Assembly (NCBI RefSeq): GCF_016902535.1
Contig: NZ_JACSNY010000011.1
Coordinates: 1-64,000, forward strand
Direction: 5' to 3'
Length of the DNA: 64,000 nucleotides
Origin: Anaerotignum lactatifermentans
Lineage (GTDB): Bacteria > Bacillota > Clostridia > Lachnospirales > Anaerotignaceae
Below, one piece after another: positions 34,227-42,799 of the stretch; the stretch's first letter is position 1, and each line of letters opens with the position of its first letter. The notes beneath the pieces were generated by a model. It saw only the letters and a program-made list of their open reading frames with translations, ran no database searches and was not told the DNA's origin. The position numbers and the translations under genes were made by a program.

Positions 34227-35096
34227 ATGGCAGGTTATGGAGACGAAATCTCTTCCATCAGTTTAGGCAGTATCATTGGGGGCGCTATGTGCGCCATTGT
34301 GGAAGCCCAGAGTCAGGCGGCCAGTACCACGGTAAATTTTATTCAGGAGGTAGGCTTCCAGACAGGCAGTGACGGAAAAACAAGAGAGCCTGTTTATGTG
34401 GGGTTCCAGTATGAAAAGACGGTGCAGCCGGATATCTCGGAGGATTTATCCGCTTATAAGGTGCAGATTTTGTCAAAAGGGCAGGGGTACAGCAAGGAGC
34501 AGAATCTGCAGCTGACAGCGGGCGGACAGGTTTTGGATGCAAGTATTACTTTTGAGAGATCAGGGGCTTTGAAAGCCGTAGTTTTGAACAGTGTGCCCGC
34601 AGGTTTGAAGGGGACACTGCCCATCGTGATTCAGGCACAGAATGCGGAGGCACCTCCTTTGCCGGAAGGAGAACAGGCGGCCAGTCTGCAGCTGGTATGC
34701 ACTCCGGCGGAGGAAAGAAAACAGATCACCAATTTAAAGGTGCCTTTGCTGACTATGGTGCCTATTCCTTTTATCCGTATTGATAACGCCAGCATTGATT
34801 TTAATGTAAAGATCAATTCCGTGCAGGAGGCAAAGACTTCTTCTGATCTGACCTATGGCGGCAATGTGGAGGCCAGCGCCAACTATAACGGGTTCTGGTT
34901 TAAGACGGGCATCAAGCTGAACGCATCCCTTTCCAATCAGAAAAAATCCAGTATTTCCGATACGGTAAAGAGGGATTATTCTTTGAATGTACATGTCCAC
35001 GCCATGCAGGACGATATGCCGGCAGGGGTGGAACGGCTGTTGGATCTGCTTTCCGACGCTACATCCATGGAAAACCGTCTGGAAGACAAAAAATAA
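34227..35096 (+). CDS. DUF2589-family protein
   Basis: 289 residues. DUF2589 features: LGSIIGGAMCAIVEAQSQAASTTVNFIQEVGF near residues 13-44; VPLLTMVPIPFIRIDNASIDFNVKI at 172-196; NGFWFKTGIKLNASLSNQKKSSISDTVKRDYSLNVHVHAMQDDMPAGVERLLDLL near the end. Mostly predicted beta strand, no signal peptide or membrane segment. AAAGGAGGAATG is an excellent ribosome site. Function unknown; it heads an operon with a LanM-like dehydratase and shares a motif with the next protein. Confidence 0.82.
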   Translation: MAGYGDEISSISLGSIIGGAMCAIVEAQSQAASTTVNFIQEVGFQTGSDGKTREPVYVGFQYEKTVQPDISEDLSAYKVQILSKGQGYSKEQNLQLTAGGQVLDASITFERSGALKAVVLNSVPAGLKGTLPIVIQAQNAEAPPLPEGEQAASLQLVCTPAEERKQITNLKVPLLTMVPIPFIRIDNASIDFNVKINSVQEAKTSSDLTYGGNVEASANYNGFWFKTGIKLNASLSNQKKSSISDTVKRDYSLNVHVHAMQDDMPAGVERLLDLLSDATSMENRLEDKK

Positions 35097-35111
35097 AAAG
35101 GAGAATAGCTT

Positions 35112-35960
35112 ATGATTACATTTGGAGAACTGGCGGGGCTGCTGGCGGCTGATTTTTTGCAGGCTCGCAGAACTGCGGATATGTACAGCGCTTCGTTATC
35201 GGAAGAATACCATGTGAACCCGCTGCTGAGGGGGATGCCGGTGCCCCGTTATACCATTGCGGAGGCGGAGATTGATTTGCCACTGCGGATTATGGGGGTC
35301 AGAAAGACAGAAATCGGGGAAGAAGAAATGCAGAAGATACTGGATAAGATTCGCCGGGGGTTGCCCACACTGCTCTATCGGAACATCAAAAACTGCTACT
35401 ATGACAAGCAGGCCGCCGTGGTACGGGAGAAAAGCGGCGTTGTAGAGCCGGAAGAAGTGGGGATTTCCATGAGACAGCAGGAGGAACCCCGGGCGCAGGT
35501 AGTACGGCTTAGTCAGGTACCGGAGCTGAGAGCCAGCTATAAGGCCTCTACGGCAGCTATCTGCACGCTGATGAATCAGTATATGGCGACCTATGTAAAG
35601 GAAAACAGTATCAGTGAAATGAGACTGCTGGATTTTACGGATGTGTTTATTGAGACCCTTTACCGCGTCTGCAAAGAGGAATTTAGTACTTATCTGGATG
35701 TCCAGACACCTTACATCAATAAAGAGGCTTTGAAAAAAATGTGCCAGACCGTAGGCAGCACTATGTTTTTTGAGTTCCGGGAGATTTTTGAGCAGCCGGA
35801 AGGCCTTCTGGTATCGGCGGAAACAGGAAAAATGGAGCAGAATTTTGCGCCGGAGCAGCTGATGCGGGTTAAAATGAAGATACGGGAGCAGGATGTGAAC
35901 TTTGTAGTGGACCAGAACGAGGAAAGCGGCGAAAAAAGACGTTTCCTGACATTGGGCTGA
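35112..35960 (+). CDS. DUF2589-associated protein, 282 aa, unknown
   Basis: No named family recognised. Residues 43-60 (PVPRYTIAEAEIDLPLRI) match a segment of the preceding DUF2589 protein (PIPFIRIDNASIDFNVKI) at seven positions with no gap, suggesting a shared strand-forming element. Residues 60-110 are charged (IGEEEMQKILDKIRRGLP), and 160-240 look helical. No signal peptide or membrane segment. AAAGGAGAATAGCTT precedes the ATG. It probably works as a partner of the DUF2589 protein. Confidence 0.75.
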   Translation: MITFGELAGLLAADFLQARRTADMYSASLSEEYHVNPLLRGMPVPRYTIAEAEIDLPLRIMGVRKTEIGEEEMQKILDKIRRGLPTLLYRNIKNCYYDKQAAVVREKSGVVEPEEVGISMRQQEEPRAQVVRLSQVPELRASYKASTAAICTLMNQYMATYVKENSISEMRLLDFTDVFIETLYRVCKEEFSTYLDVQTPYINKEALKKMCQTVGSTMFFEFREIFEQPEGLLVSAETGKMEQNFAPEQLMRVKMKIREQDVNFVVDQNEESGEKRRFLTLG

Positions 35961-35970
35961 GGTGAGAAAA

Positions 35971-36528
35971 ATGACACCAGCAAAGACAATAGAGGAATTT
36001 GAGCGATATTTTGTCCGGATGGCGGAGCTGACAAAGGCCATGGCATCAGAATCCTATCTGGCGGAGGAAAAAACGGTGGATTTTCTGGCAGGATTGGTGA
36101 CATTGAGCCAGAAGCACCAAATGTCCGTGGCGGCGGATCTGGCGCTGGTACAGGCAAAGGCCCAGACCTACACGCCGGAGGAAGGCGACCGGCCCAACAC
36201 CAGAAACGGCAGAAGGAAGAAAAATCGTTTTCTGCTGGACTGTCTGACAGAAGCCAAGGAGCGTACAGATCAGTATTTTGCTGTATCACGTCAGCTTCTG
36301 GAAGAGAGTGGACAGCTGGCCCGCAAGCTGGCGGCGGTGGCGGCGGCGAAAGGAATGCTGACAGAGGGTCTTCCGTCGGAGGAACTGGCGGAACGGATGC
36401 GGCAGGATGGTGAGATGATGCCGGCGCTGACCAGCGTTATTGGGACAGCGGGATATGAAAATACCATTTATTTGCTGGGGCGGGCGGCAAGAGAAGTCCT
36501 GCCCCGGAAGAAGGAGGAGAATATATGA
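35971..36528 (+). CDS. Unknown helical protein of the DUF2589 operon, 185 aa
   Basis: Predominantly helical and charged, with a basic linker (RPNTRNGRRKKNRF) near residues 75-88. No cysteine, membrane segment or known motif. GAGGTGAG precedes this ATG; a GTG three codons earlier overlaps the ribosome site. It starts 10 bases after the preceding gene and overlaps the next by four bases, so it belongs to the operon. Function unknown. Confidence 0.72.
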   Translation: MTPAKTIEEFERYFVRMAELTKAMASESYLAEEKTVDFLAGLVTLSQKHQMSVAADLALVQAKAQTYTPEEGDRPNTRNGRRKKNRFLLDCLTEAKERTDQYFAVSRQLLEESGQLARKLAAVAAAKGMLTEGLPSEELAERMRQDGEMMPALTSVIGTAGYENTIYLLGRAAREVLPRKKEENI

Positions 36529-36881
36529 ATAAAAAAGAATTCGATCAGGTGGTGGGCCTGGCTTGCTTTCTGGAACGATATACGGCTCAGGCTACGCCAT
36601 GCAGGGATAAAACGTTTTCTTTTTCTAAGGAAGATCAGCTGATCTGGAAGGGATATTTTGAAACCCTCATCAAGCCGGGAATACTGCCCGATGGCATGGC
36701 TTTCGGAAAGCCGGACAACAACTGCCCTGACGGCATCGGCACTGACGGCGAGGCCTTCAGTGATGAGTTTTTCCAGTTGTTGATGCAGTGTTATAAATAT
36801 TTATACAAGGCCCTTTCCTGCGGCGAGATTTTTCTGGAGCATGACGGATGGTATGTGACAGACCGGAAGGGGACACGGTAA
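36525..36881 (+). CDS. Unknown cysteine-containing protein of the DUF2589 operon, 118 aa
   Basis: 118 residues, including five cysteines (residues 14, 26, 67, 89, 99) and the unusual stretch GKPDNNCPDGIGTDGEAF in the middle. No signal peptide. AAGAAGGAGGAGAATAT precedes the ATG, which overlaps the previous stop. No family recognised. It lies just upstream of the LanM-like gene, so it might be a substrate or adaptor of it (inference). Confidence 0.72.
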   Translation: MNKKEFDQVVGLACFLERYTAQATPCRDKTFSFSKEDQLIWKGYFETLIKPGILPDGMAFGKPDNNCPDGIGTDGEAFSDEFFQLLMQCYKYLYKALSCGEIFLEHDGWYVTDRKGTR

Positions 36882-36893
36882 GGGGGGAGACGG

Positions 36894-38477
36894 ATGTGCT
36901 ATGTGACAGTCTGGGACTCCTGTTGGGATGCGATGGAGAAATATAATCAGGCACTTTCCCGGCTGAACAGCCGAATTGGCGGAAATCTGCAGGAACTGTA
37001 TACTCAGCTTTGGGAATTAGAGCGGTTTTATGTTGACAAAACCCAGACCATATGGACAAGAAACGGGATTTTGTCAGTGCTGAACAGTATAAAGAACAGG
37101 GAGTGGTATCAGATGCTGCTTCCGGCGCTGATGGAACTGACAAAGCTCTGCTATCAGCCGAAAGCGGATTATGGCTGGCTGGGGCCTTATACGTTTTTTA
37201 CTGTGATCGGGAAAAACGCTGCTTTGACAAAACAATTCCTGACTTGTGTTCCGTATTTTCATTACTGCTTTCCAGAGGATACCCCGAGGCTCTGGCAGTA
37301 TTTGATGACCACAGGAAACTATTATGGCGGAAGTGAAGTAGACGAAGGGGGCAGGCTTTCTCAGTTGATCCTTCGGCGGGTGGAATTGTTTTTTACAGGG
37401 TATCGTACCGTATGGAACAGTTTAAAGGAGTTGGAATACCCTCCGACTATGCTGATTTTTACGGAAGGAGATATGCACTGCGGCGGGAAATTGCCTTATA
37501 TCTTCCGGATGGATGGCAGGCAGTATGTATATAAGCCCAGAAATATGTGCCTGGATAAGCTGCTGATGGATGCGCTGACCGAATGCAATTCCTTTTTGCC
37601 GGAGGAACTTAAGCTGCCTGTGCCAGCCATAACGTTTTTGAAGGACAAGAACGAGACGGGATATATGGATTTTGTGACCCATCAAAAGGAAATGACATGG
37701 GCTGAAGCGGAAATATATTTCGGGAAACTGGGGGCACTGCTTTGTTTCGCAAAGCTCTTTGGAATCCATGATCTCCATTATGAAAATATTATGGCTACGA
37801 AAAAAGGCCCTGTTATCATTGATCTGGAGTGCGCGCTGCTGCCGGAAATAATCCAGCAAACATCCTTTGGAGGAATGTCCCTTCATTTCATTCGAACAGC
37901 TTTTGAAAATAGAACAGAGGGGAATGCTGTATTTTCCATAGAAGGGAAGATTTATCCCCTTAAAACGGAACGGGTGCAGAACAAAATACAGGAGGGCTTT
38001 ACGGGAGCAGCACAGATATTTTTGGAAAATAGGGAAGAAATGATAGCGTTGTATGGAAAGATACTGGACGAAGTGTTTTTCATGCGTTTGACGCCAGTAG
38101 CAACCAACGAGTTTTATAATGAAATGGTAAACATAAGTATGTGCGAAAACGCGGGATACAAAGAGATTATATTGAATAGCCTGATGGATACCATAGAAAA
38201 TAATTTTAATAAAAATAATTTTCATGTTTCCGAAAAGGAGAGAGAAGAAATGATTTCGCTGCTGGAGAGGGATCTGTCCTGGGGAGAAATCCCTCTTCTT
38301 CGGTGGCGGAATGAGCCGGGAAAGGAAAGCGTCTGGCTAGACGAAAAAATGATCTGTGAAAAGGATAAGGAGAATCAGGCGCAGCTTCTGGAGAAATTCG
38401 CTGCCAAGATCCCATGGCTGGCGAAAGAAAAAGGATGGCAAGCACTGAAAAAGGCGCTGATTGATCCCACTGTGTAA
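36894..38477 (+). CDS. Stand-alone LanM-type dehydratase/kinase domain (DUF4135), no cyclase domain
   Basis: 527 residues; typical LanM enzymes have about 900-1000 with a C-terminal LanC cyclase. The dehydratase active site is readable: GDMH (Asp193, His195), YVYKPR (Lys214), DLHYEN (Asp293, His295, Asn298), IDLE (Asp310). Spacing from Asp293 to Asn298 (5) and Asp310 (17) equals that of the ATP/Mg site as I recall it from CylM. The elimination pair Arg398/Thr404 (MRLTPVAT) also keeps its spacing of 6. After residue 430 there is no zinc-ligand GxxHG...CHG pattern of LanC. Local sequence is more A+T-rich than neighbours. It could dehydrate or merely phosphorylate Ser/Thr in a partner of this operon. 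Confidence 0.82.
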   Translation: MCYVTVWDSCWDAMEKYNQALSRLNSRIGGNLQELYTQLWELERFYVDKTQTIWTRNGILSVLNSIKNREWYQMLLPALMELTKLCYQPKADYGWLGPYTFFTVIGKNAALTKQFLTCVPYFHYCFPEDTPRLWQYLMTTGNYYGGSEVDEGGRLSQLILRRVELFFTGYRTVWNSLKELEYPPTMLIFTEGDMHCGGKLPYIFRMDGRQYVYKPRNMCLDKLLMDALTECNSFLPEELKLPVPAITFLKDKNETGYMDFVTHQKEMTWAEAEIYFGKLGALLCFAKLFGIHDLHYENIMATKKGPVIIDLECALLPEIIQQTSFGGMSLHFIRTAFENRTEGNAVFSIEGKIYPLKTERVQNKIQEGFTGAAQIFLENREEMIALYGKILDEVFFMRLTPVATNEFYNEMVNISMCENAGYKEIILNSLMDTIENNFNKNNFHVSEKEREEMISLLERDLSWGEIPLLRWRNEPGKESVWLDEKMICEKDKENQAQLLEKFAAKIPWLAKEKGWQALKKALIDPTV

Positions 38478-38601
38478 AGCAAAACACAGAAAAGCTCCGC
38501 AAAGGCTGACTTTATTTTATAAGAAAATCATTCTATTCCCGATAGAATCGCTGGAAGTCTTTGCGCTGCAATGATGTTAACAATATTTGTTTTCTTATGA
38601 G

Positions 38602-38627
38602 AAAGGCCCTGTGACGGGGCCTTTTTT
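38602..38627 (+). terminator. Terminator after the DUF2589/LanM-like operon
   Basis: AAAGGCCC, 7-base loop, GGGCCTTTTTT. Confidence 0.85.
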
Positions 38628-38676
38628 GCGCGGCATTAGAAAACAGACGGTTTTTTCCATTTTTTTGGGGGAATTG

Positions 38677-38705
38677 TTGTTTCTTTTGGTACAAGCAAGT
38701 ATAAT
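38677..38705 (+). promoter_or_regulatory. Promoter of the metF-metH operon
   Basis: TTGTTT, 17-base spacer, TATAAT, 40 bases ahead of metF. Confidence 0.6.
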
Positions 38706-38745
38706 AAGGAATAATCCACGAAAAATCAGGAAAGAGTGATGCGAA

Positions 38746-39627
38746 ATGAAAATATCCGAATTATTGAAAAACCCCGCGCTGTCCATTTCTTTTGAGGTAT
38801 TCCCTCCAAAAAATGACACCGCTTTTGACAATGTGAAGGAAGCTACGGCAAAGATCGCCGCTCTGCATCCTTCCTTTGTCAGTGTGACCTACGGCGCCGG
38901 CGGCGGCACCAGCAAGTATACGCTGGATATTGCCAAAAGCATTGAGCATTTGTACGGTGTGCCCACGCTGGCCCATCTGACCTGTGTTTCCTCCAGCAAG
39001 GAAACTGTTCATGCCCGTATTGAGGACCTGAAAGAGGCCGGTATTGAAAATGTTATGGCACTTCGAGGGGATCTGACACCGGAACTGGAAAATGCCGACC
39101 GGAGCCAGTGGGATTACCGTTATGCCATTGATCTGATCCGGGAGCTGAAGGGAAGCGGTGCGGATTTCTGTATCGGCGGCGCATGCTATCCGGAGATTCA
39201 CCCGGAAAGTACAGACCAGAGAGAGGACATTCTCCATTTGAAGGAAAAGGTAGAAGCAGGCTGTGATTTTCTGACCACACAGATGTTTTTTGACAATAAC
39301 CTGCTTTATAATTTCCTGTATAAGATTCGGGAGGCGGGAGTAACGGTACCGGTAGTGCCCGGCATTATGCCGATCACAAACGCCAAACAGCTGGAAAACG
39401 CTTTAAAGCTGTCCGGTTCCTTTGTGCCGCAGCGGTTCAAGAGTCTGGTGGATAAGTTCGGTTCTAATCCCGCCGCTATGAAACAGGCCGGCATTGCTTA
39501 CGCTACCGACCAGATCATCGACCTGTATGCCAACGGCATCCATCATGTACATGTATACTCCATGAATAAGCCGGAGGTAGCGGCCAAGATCATGGAAAAT
39601 CTGTCGGATATTCTGGGAGAAATCTGA
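38746..39627 (+). CDS. metF: 5,10-methylenetetrahydrofolate reductase
   Basis: 293 residues, the usual MetF length. FAD TIM-barrel motifs: SFEVFPPKND with the catalytic Glu, FVSVTYGAGGG, HLTCV, MALRGDLTPE, IGGACYPEIHPE, FLTTQMFFDN and VPGIMPITN. It reduces methylenetetrahydrofolate to methyltetrahydrofolate, the methyl donor for MetH encoded two genes later. The next gene starts one base after its stop codon. Confidence 0.94.
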   Translation: MKISELLKNPALSISFEVFPPKNDTAFDNVKEATAKIAALHPSFVSVTYGAGGGTSKYTLDIAKSIEHLYGVPTLAHLTCVSSSKETVHARIEDLKEAGIENVMALRGDLTPELENADRSQWDYRYAIDLIRELKGSGADFCIGGACYPEIHPESTDQREDILHLKEKVEAGCDFLTTQMFFDNNLLYNFLYKIREAGVTVPVVPGIMPITNAKQLENALKLSGSFVPQRFKSLVDKFGSNPAAMKQAGIAYATDQIIDLYANGIHHVHVYSMNKPEVAAKIMENLSDILGEI

Positions 39628-39628
39628 T

Positions 39629-40288
39629 ATGGTAATACAGAAAAAGATTTATCTTCCGCCGCCGGTGCAGGAGCGGGAAATCTTCCGCTACGCCGGATGT
39701 CGGGAGATCAAAGAGGAATTCCGACAGCAGATGGAGGAATGTCTGGCGGAGACGAAAGGAAAGTTCCAGTATCAGGTCTGCTGGGCGGAGTATCCTGTTC
39801 ATATAGATGGGGACAAACTGGACTTGACATTTGCCCGGGTAAAGTCGCACGCGTTGGCGAAAAATCTGGCGGGCTGCGAAAAGATCCTGCTGTTTTTGGC
39901 GACTATCGGGCTGGGCATTGATCGGCTCATTACCAGGTACAGCCGTGTTTCTCCGGTTAAGGCCCTGTGGTTTCAGGCCATTGGGGCGGAGCGCATCGAA
40001 AGCCTCTGCGATCTGTTCTGTGAAGAACGGGACCGGGAACTTCTGCCCAAAGGGCAGCAGCTGCGGCCCAGATTCAGCCCGGGATACGGGGATCTGCCTC
40101 TGGCACTGCAAAAGGAGATTTTTTGCGTTTTTGAGCGGGAGAAAACAGGGGTTTTTCTCAATGAAAGCCTGCTGATGACGCCCAGCAAGTCTGTAACGGC
40201 CATTGCGGGCATCGGAACAAAAAAAGAGATACAAAAGGAAGAAAAATGCGGCAGCTGCCAGAAGGCGGACTGTCCGTTCAAAAGGTGA
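39629..40288 (+). CDS. Vitamin B12-dependent methionine synthase activation-domain protein
   Basis: 219 residues. Corresponds to the C-terminal reactivation domain of MetH encoded as a separate gene: FLATIGLGIDRLITRYS, VKALWFQAIGAERIESLCDLF, LRPRFSPGYGDLPLALQKEIF (RxSPGYxD motif that binds S-adenosylmethionine), and LTPSKSVTAIAGI-like region. It ends in a cysteine cluster CGSCQKADCPF that may bind a metal. It should reductively remethylate inactive cob(II)alamin on the neighbouring MetH. It overlaps the upstream part of the metH open frame. Confidence 0.88.
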   Translation: MVIQKKIYLPPPVQEREIFRYAGCREIKEEFRQQMEECLAETKGKFQYQVCWAEYPVHIDGDKLDLTFARVKSHALAKNLAGCEKILLFLATIGLGIDRLITRYSRVSPVKALWFQAIGAERIESLCDLFCEERDRELLPKGQQLRPRFSPGYGDLPLALQKEIFCVFEREKTGVFLNESLLMTPSKSVTAIAGIGTKKEIQKEEKCGSCQKADCPFKR

Positions 40289-40293
40289 CGCCT

Positions 40294-42714
40294 ATGAAAA
40301 TACTGGATTATATGAAGGACCATCTCCTGTTTCTGGATGGGGGCATGGGGACACTGCTGCAGGCAGAGGGCCTGCAGCCGGGAGAACATCCCGAACATTG
40401 GAATATCACCCATAAGGATGTTATCGTAAAATTGCAGCGGGCGTATTTTGACGCCGGGAGCAATGTCATCAATACCAATACCTTTGGGGCCAACAGCCTG
40501 AAATTTCCCACGGAGGAACTGGATGAGATTCTGCGCTGTGCCATCGAAAACGCCAAGGAGGCCAGAGATACCAGCACAGGGACCCAGGAAAAGTTCGTGG
40601 CGCTGGATATTGGGCCTACGGGGCGGCTGCTGAAGCCTTACGGGGATTTTGACTTTGAGGAGGCTGTGGCTGTATTCGCCGAGACGGTGCGTCTGGGGGT
40701 GCAGTATGGTGTGGATCTGATTATGATTGAGACCATGAATGACAGCTATGAGACTAAGGCGGCGCTTTTGGCGGCAAAAGAAAACTGTGATCTGCCTGTG
40801 TTTGTGTCCAATGCTTACGGCGAGGACGGCAAGCTGATGACAGGGGCGGACGCGGCGGCTATGACGGCTCTGCTGGAAGGCATGGGCGCCGACGCCATTG
40901 GCGTGAACTGTTCTCTGGGGCCGAAAGCCCTGGCACCGGTGGTGCGGGACTATTTGAAGTATGCTTCTGTGCCGGTGCTGTTAAAACCCAATGCCGGACT
41001 GCCCCGAGAGGTAGACGGAAGGACGGTCTTTGACGTAGGTCCCGAGGAATTTTCCGAAGATGTGGCGGCATTGATCGGAGAAGGTGTGCGTATCGCCGGG
41101 GGCTGCTGCGGCACCACACCGGAATATATCCGGACACTGACAGAAAAAACAAAGGATTTTCAGCCGGTGCCTGTGGCGAAAAAGCACTGGACCTGGGTAT
41201 CCTCTTATACCCATGCGGTTCTTTTTGATAAAAAGCCTGTTCTGATCGGGGAGCGAATCAATCCCACGGGGAAGAAGCGGCTGAAACAGGCTCTGCGGGA
41301 AAACGATATGGATTATCTTCTGACAGAAGGCATTAACCAGCAGGAATGCGGTGTGGAGATTTTGGATGTAAATGTGGGCCTGCCGGAAATCGACGAGCCG
41401 GAGGTGCTGAAAAGAGCGGTCCATGAATTGCAGGCGGTTTTGGATCTGCCTTTGCAGATCGACACCTCCGATCCTGTGGCTATGGAGGCGGCGCTGCGGC
41501 GGTATAACGGCAAGGCTATGATCAACTCCGTCAACGGGAAGGAAGAAAGCATGGAGGCTATTTTCCCGCTGGTGAAAAAATACGGCGGTCTGGTGGTGGC
41601 TCTGACCCTGGATGAGACGGGTATCCCGGAAACGGCGGAGGGCAGAGTGGCCATCGCCAAAAAGATTATCCAGCGGGCGGAAAGCTATGGCATCCCCAAA
41701 AATGACCTGATTTTTGATACGCTGGCTATGACCGTCAGCGCCGATCCCAACGCGGCAAAGGCCACATTGGATGCCTTGGCGGAGATCCGTCATGGACTGG
41801 GCTGCCATACGTCCCTGGGGGTATCCAACGTATCCTTTGGACTGCCCAACCGGGACAACATCAACGGTACCTTCTTTGCGCTGGCCATGAGCCGGGGGCT
41901 TTCCGCGGCCATTATGAATCCCTATTCTCTGGATATGATGAAGGCATACTATGCCTTTGGGGCGCTGATGGGGCTGGATGAGAATTTCGAGGCCTATATC
42001 GACTTTGCTTCCAAAGCGCTGCCCCATCAGGCGGCGGCAGCGGCGCCAGCCCAGACAGGAGCGGCGCCTGTGGCGGAGGAATATGGTTCTGCCCTGCAGA
42101 AAGCCATTGTCAAAGGACTGCGGGAACAGGCCGGAGAACTGACCCAGAAAATGCTGGAAGAAAAAGCGCCGCTGGAGATCGTACAGACGGAGGTTATCCC
42201 CGCTTTGGATATTGTGGGGAAGGGCTTTGAGGAAAAGCGGGTTTATCTGCCCCAGCTGCTCATGAGCGCGGAAGCGGCAAAATCCGCTTTCGAGCAGATC
42301 AAGGCGGTCATGACGGCACAGCCGGGAACTTCCGCTACGAAATGCGCTTTCGTCATTGCCACGGTACAGGGAGATATCCATGATATTGGGAAAAATATCG
42401 TAAAGCTGCTGCTGGAGAATTACGGCTTTGATGTAACAGATCTGGGCCGGGATGTGGCGCCGGAAACGGTGGTGGAGACAGTACAGCGGCTCCACGCGCC
42501 GTTGGTAGGACTTAGCGCCCTTATGACCACGACGGTGCCGGCCATGGAGGAAACCATCAAGCAGCTGCGCACAGGCGCGCCCTGGTGCAAGGTAGTTGTG
42601 GGCGGCGCGGTGCTGACCCAGGAATACGCGGATCGTATTGGCGCCGACAAATATGCCAAGGACGCCATGGAAACGGTGCGCTACGCCGAGGAAATCGCAG
42701 CGGAAGAACTTTGA
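40294..42714 (+). CDS. metH: Cobalamin-dependent methionine synthase without activation domain
   Basis: 806 residues; full MetH is about 1200. Domains in order: homocysteine-binding (FLDGGMGTLLQAEG; zinc Cys in GVNCSLGP and GGCCGTTPEYI), methyltetrahydrofolate-binding pterin domain from about residue 320 (IGERINPTGKKRLKQAL), B12-binding cap, and the cobalamin domain with base-off motif DIHDIGKNIVKLLLENYGFDVTDLG near residue 695. The reactivation domain is encoded by the preceding gene. The ATG at the MKILDYMKDH start is favoured by AAAAGGTG upstream. It needs the B12 made by the cluster at 7-27 kb. Confidence 0.94.
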   Translation: MKILDYMKDHLLFLDGGMGTLLQAEGLQPGEHPEHWNITHKDVIVKLQRAYFDAGSNVINTNTFGANSLKFPTEELDEILRCAIENAKEARDTSTGTQEKFVALDIGPTGRLLKPYGDFDFEEAVAVFAETVRLGVQYGVDLIMIETMNDSYETKAALLAAKENCDLPVFVSNAYGEDGKLMTGADAAAMTALLEGMGADAIGVNCSLGPKALAPVVRDYLKYASVPVLLKPNAGLPREVDGRTVFDVGPEEFSEDVAALIGEGVRIAGGCCGTTPEYIRTLTEKTKDFQPVPVAKKHWTWVSSYTHAVLFDKKPVLIGERINPTGKKRLKQALRENDMDYLLTEGINQQECGVEILDVNVGLPEIDEPEVLKRAVHELQAVLDLPLQIDTSDPVAMEAALRRYNGKAMINSVNGKEESMEAIFPLVKKYGGLVVALTLDETGIPETAEGRVAIAKKIIQRAESYGIPKNDLIFDTLAMTVSADPNAAKATLDALAEIRHGLGCHTSLGVSNVSFGLPNRDNINGTFFALAMSRGLSAAIMNPYSLDMMKAYYAFGALMGLDENFEAYIDFASKALPHQAAAAAPAQTGAAPVAEEYGSALQKAIVKGLREQAGELTQKMLEEKAPLEIVQTEVIPALDIVGKGFEEKRVYLPQLLMSAEAAKSAFEQIKAVMTAQPGTSATKCAFVIATVQGDIHDIGKNIVKLLLENYGFDVTDLGRDVAPETVVETVQRLHAPLVGLSALMTTTVPAMEETIKQLRTGAPWCKVVVGGAVLTQEYADRIGADKYAKDAMETVRYAEEIAAEEL

Positions 42715-42799
42715 CGGCACGATTTATATAGAGAGAATACAGATATGTAAGGAATAAAGTTTTTTAGAAGAGAATAGACAGAGAAAAGGGGATGTTCCA

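Larger units (their letters stand above)
38478..38745. other. Intergenic stretch before metF
   Basis: Contains a terminator (38602-38627) and the metF promoter (38677-38705), no gene. No methionine-type riboswitch or T-box could be recognised. Confidence 0.6.

Noticed and set aside
38478-38745. SAM riboswitch or T-box before metF
   Set aside because: Only an ordinary terminator and promoter are visible; none of the conserved blocks of either element could be found.
40981-42720. 579-codon minus-strand open frame opposite metH
   Set aside because: Shadow of the MetH coding sequence; low-complexity His/Arg/Gln composition.
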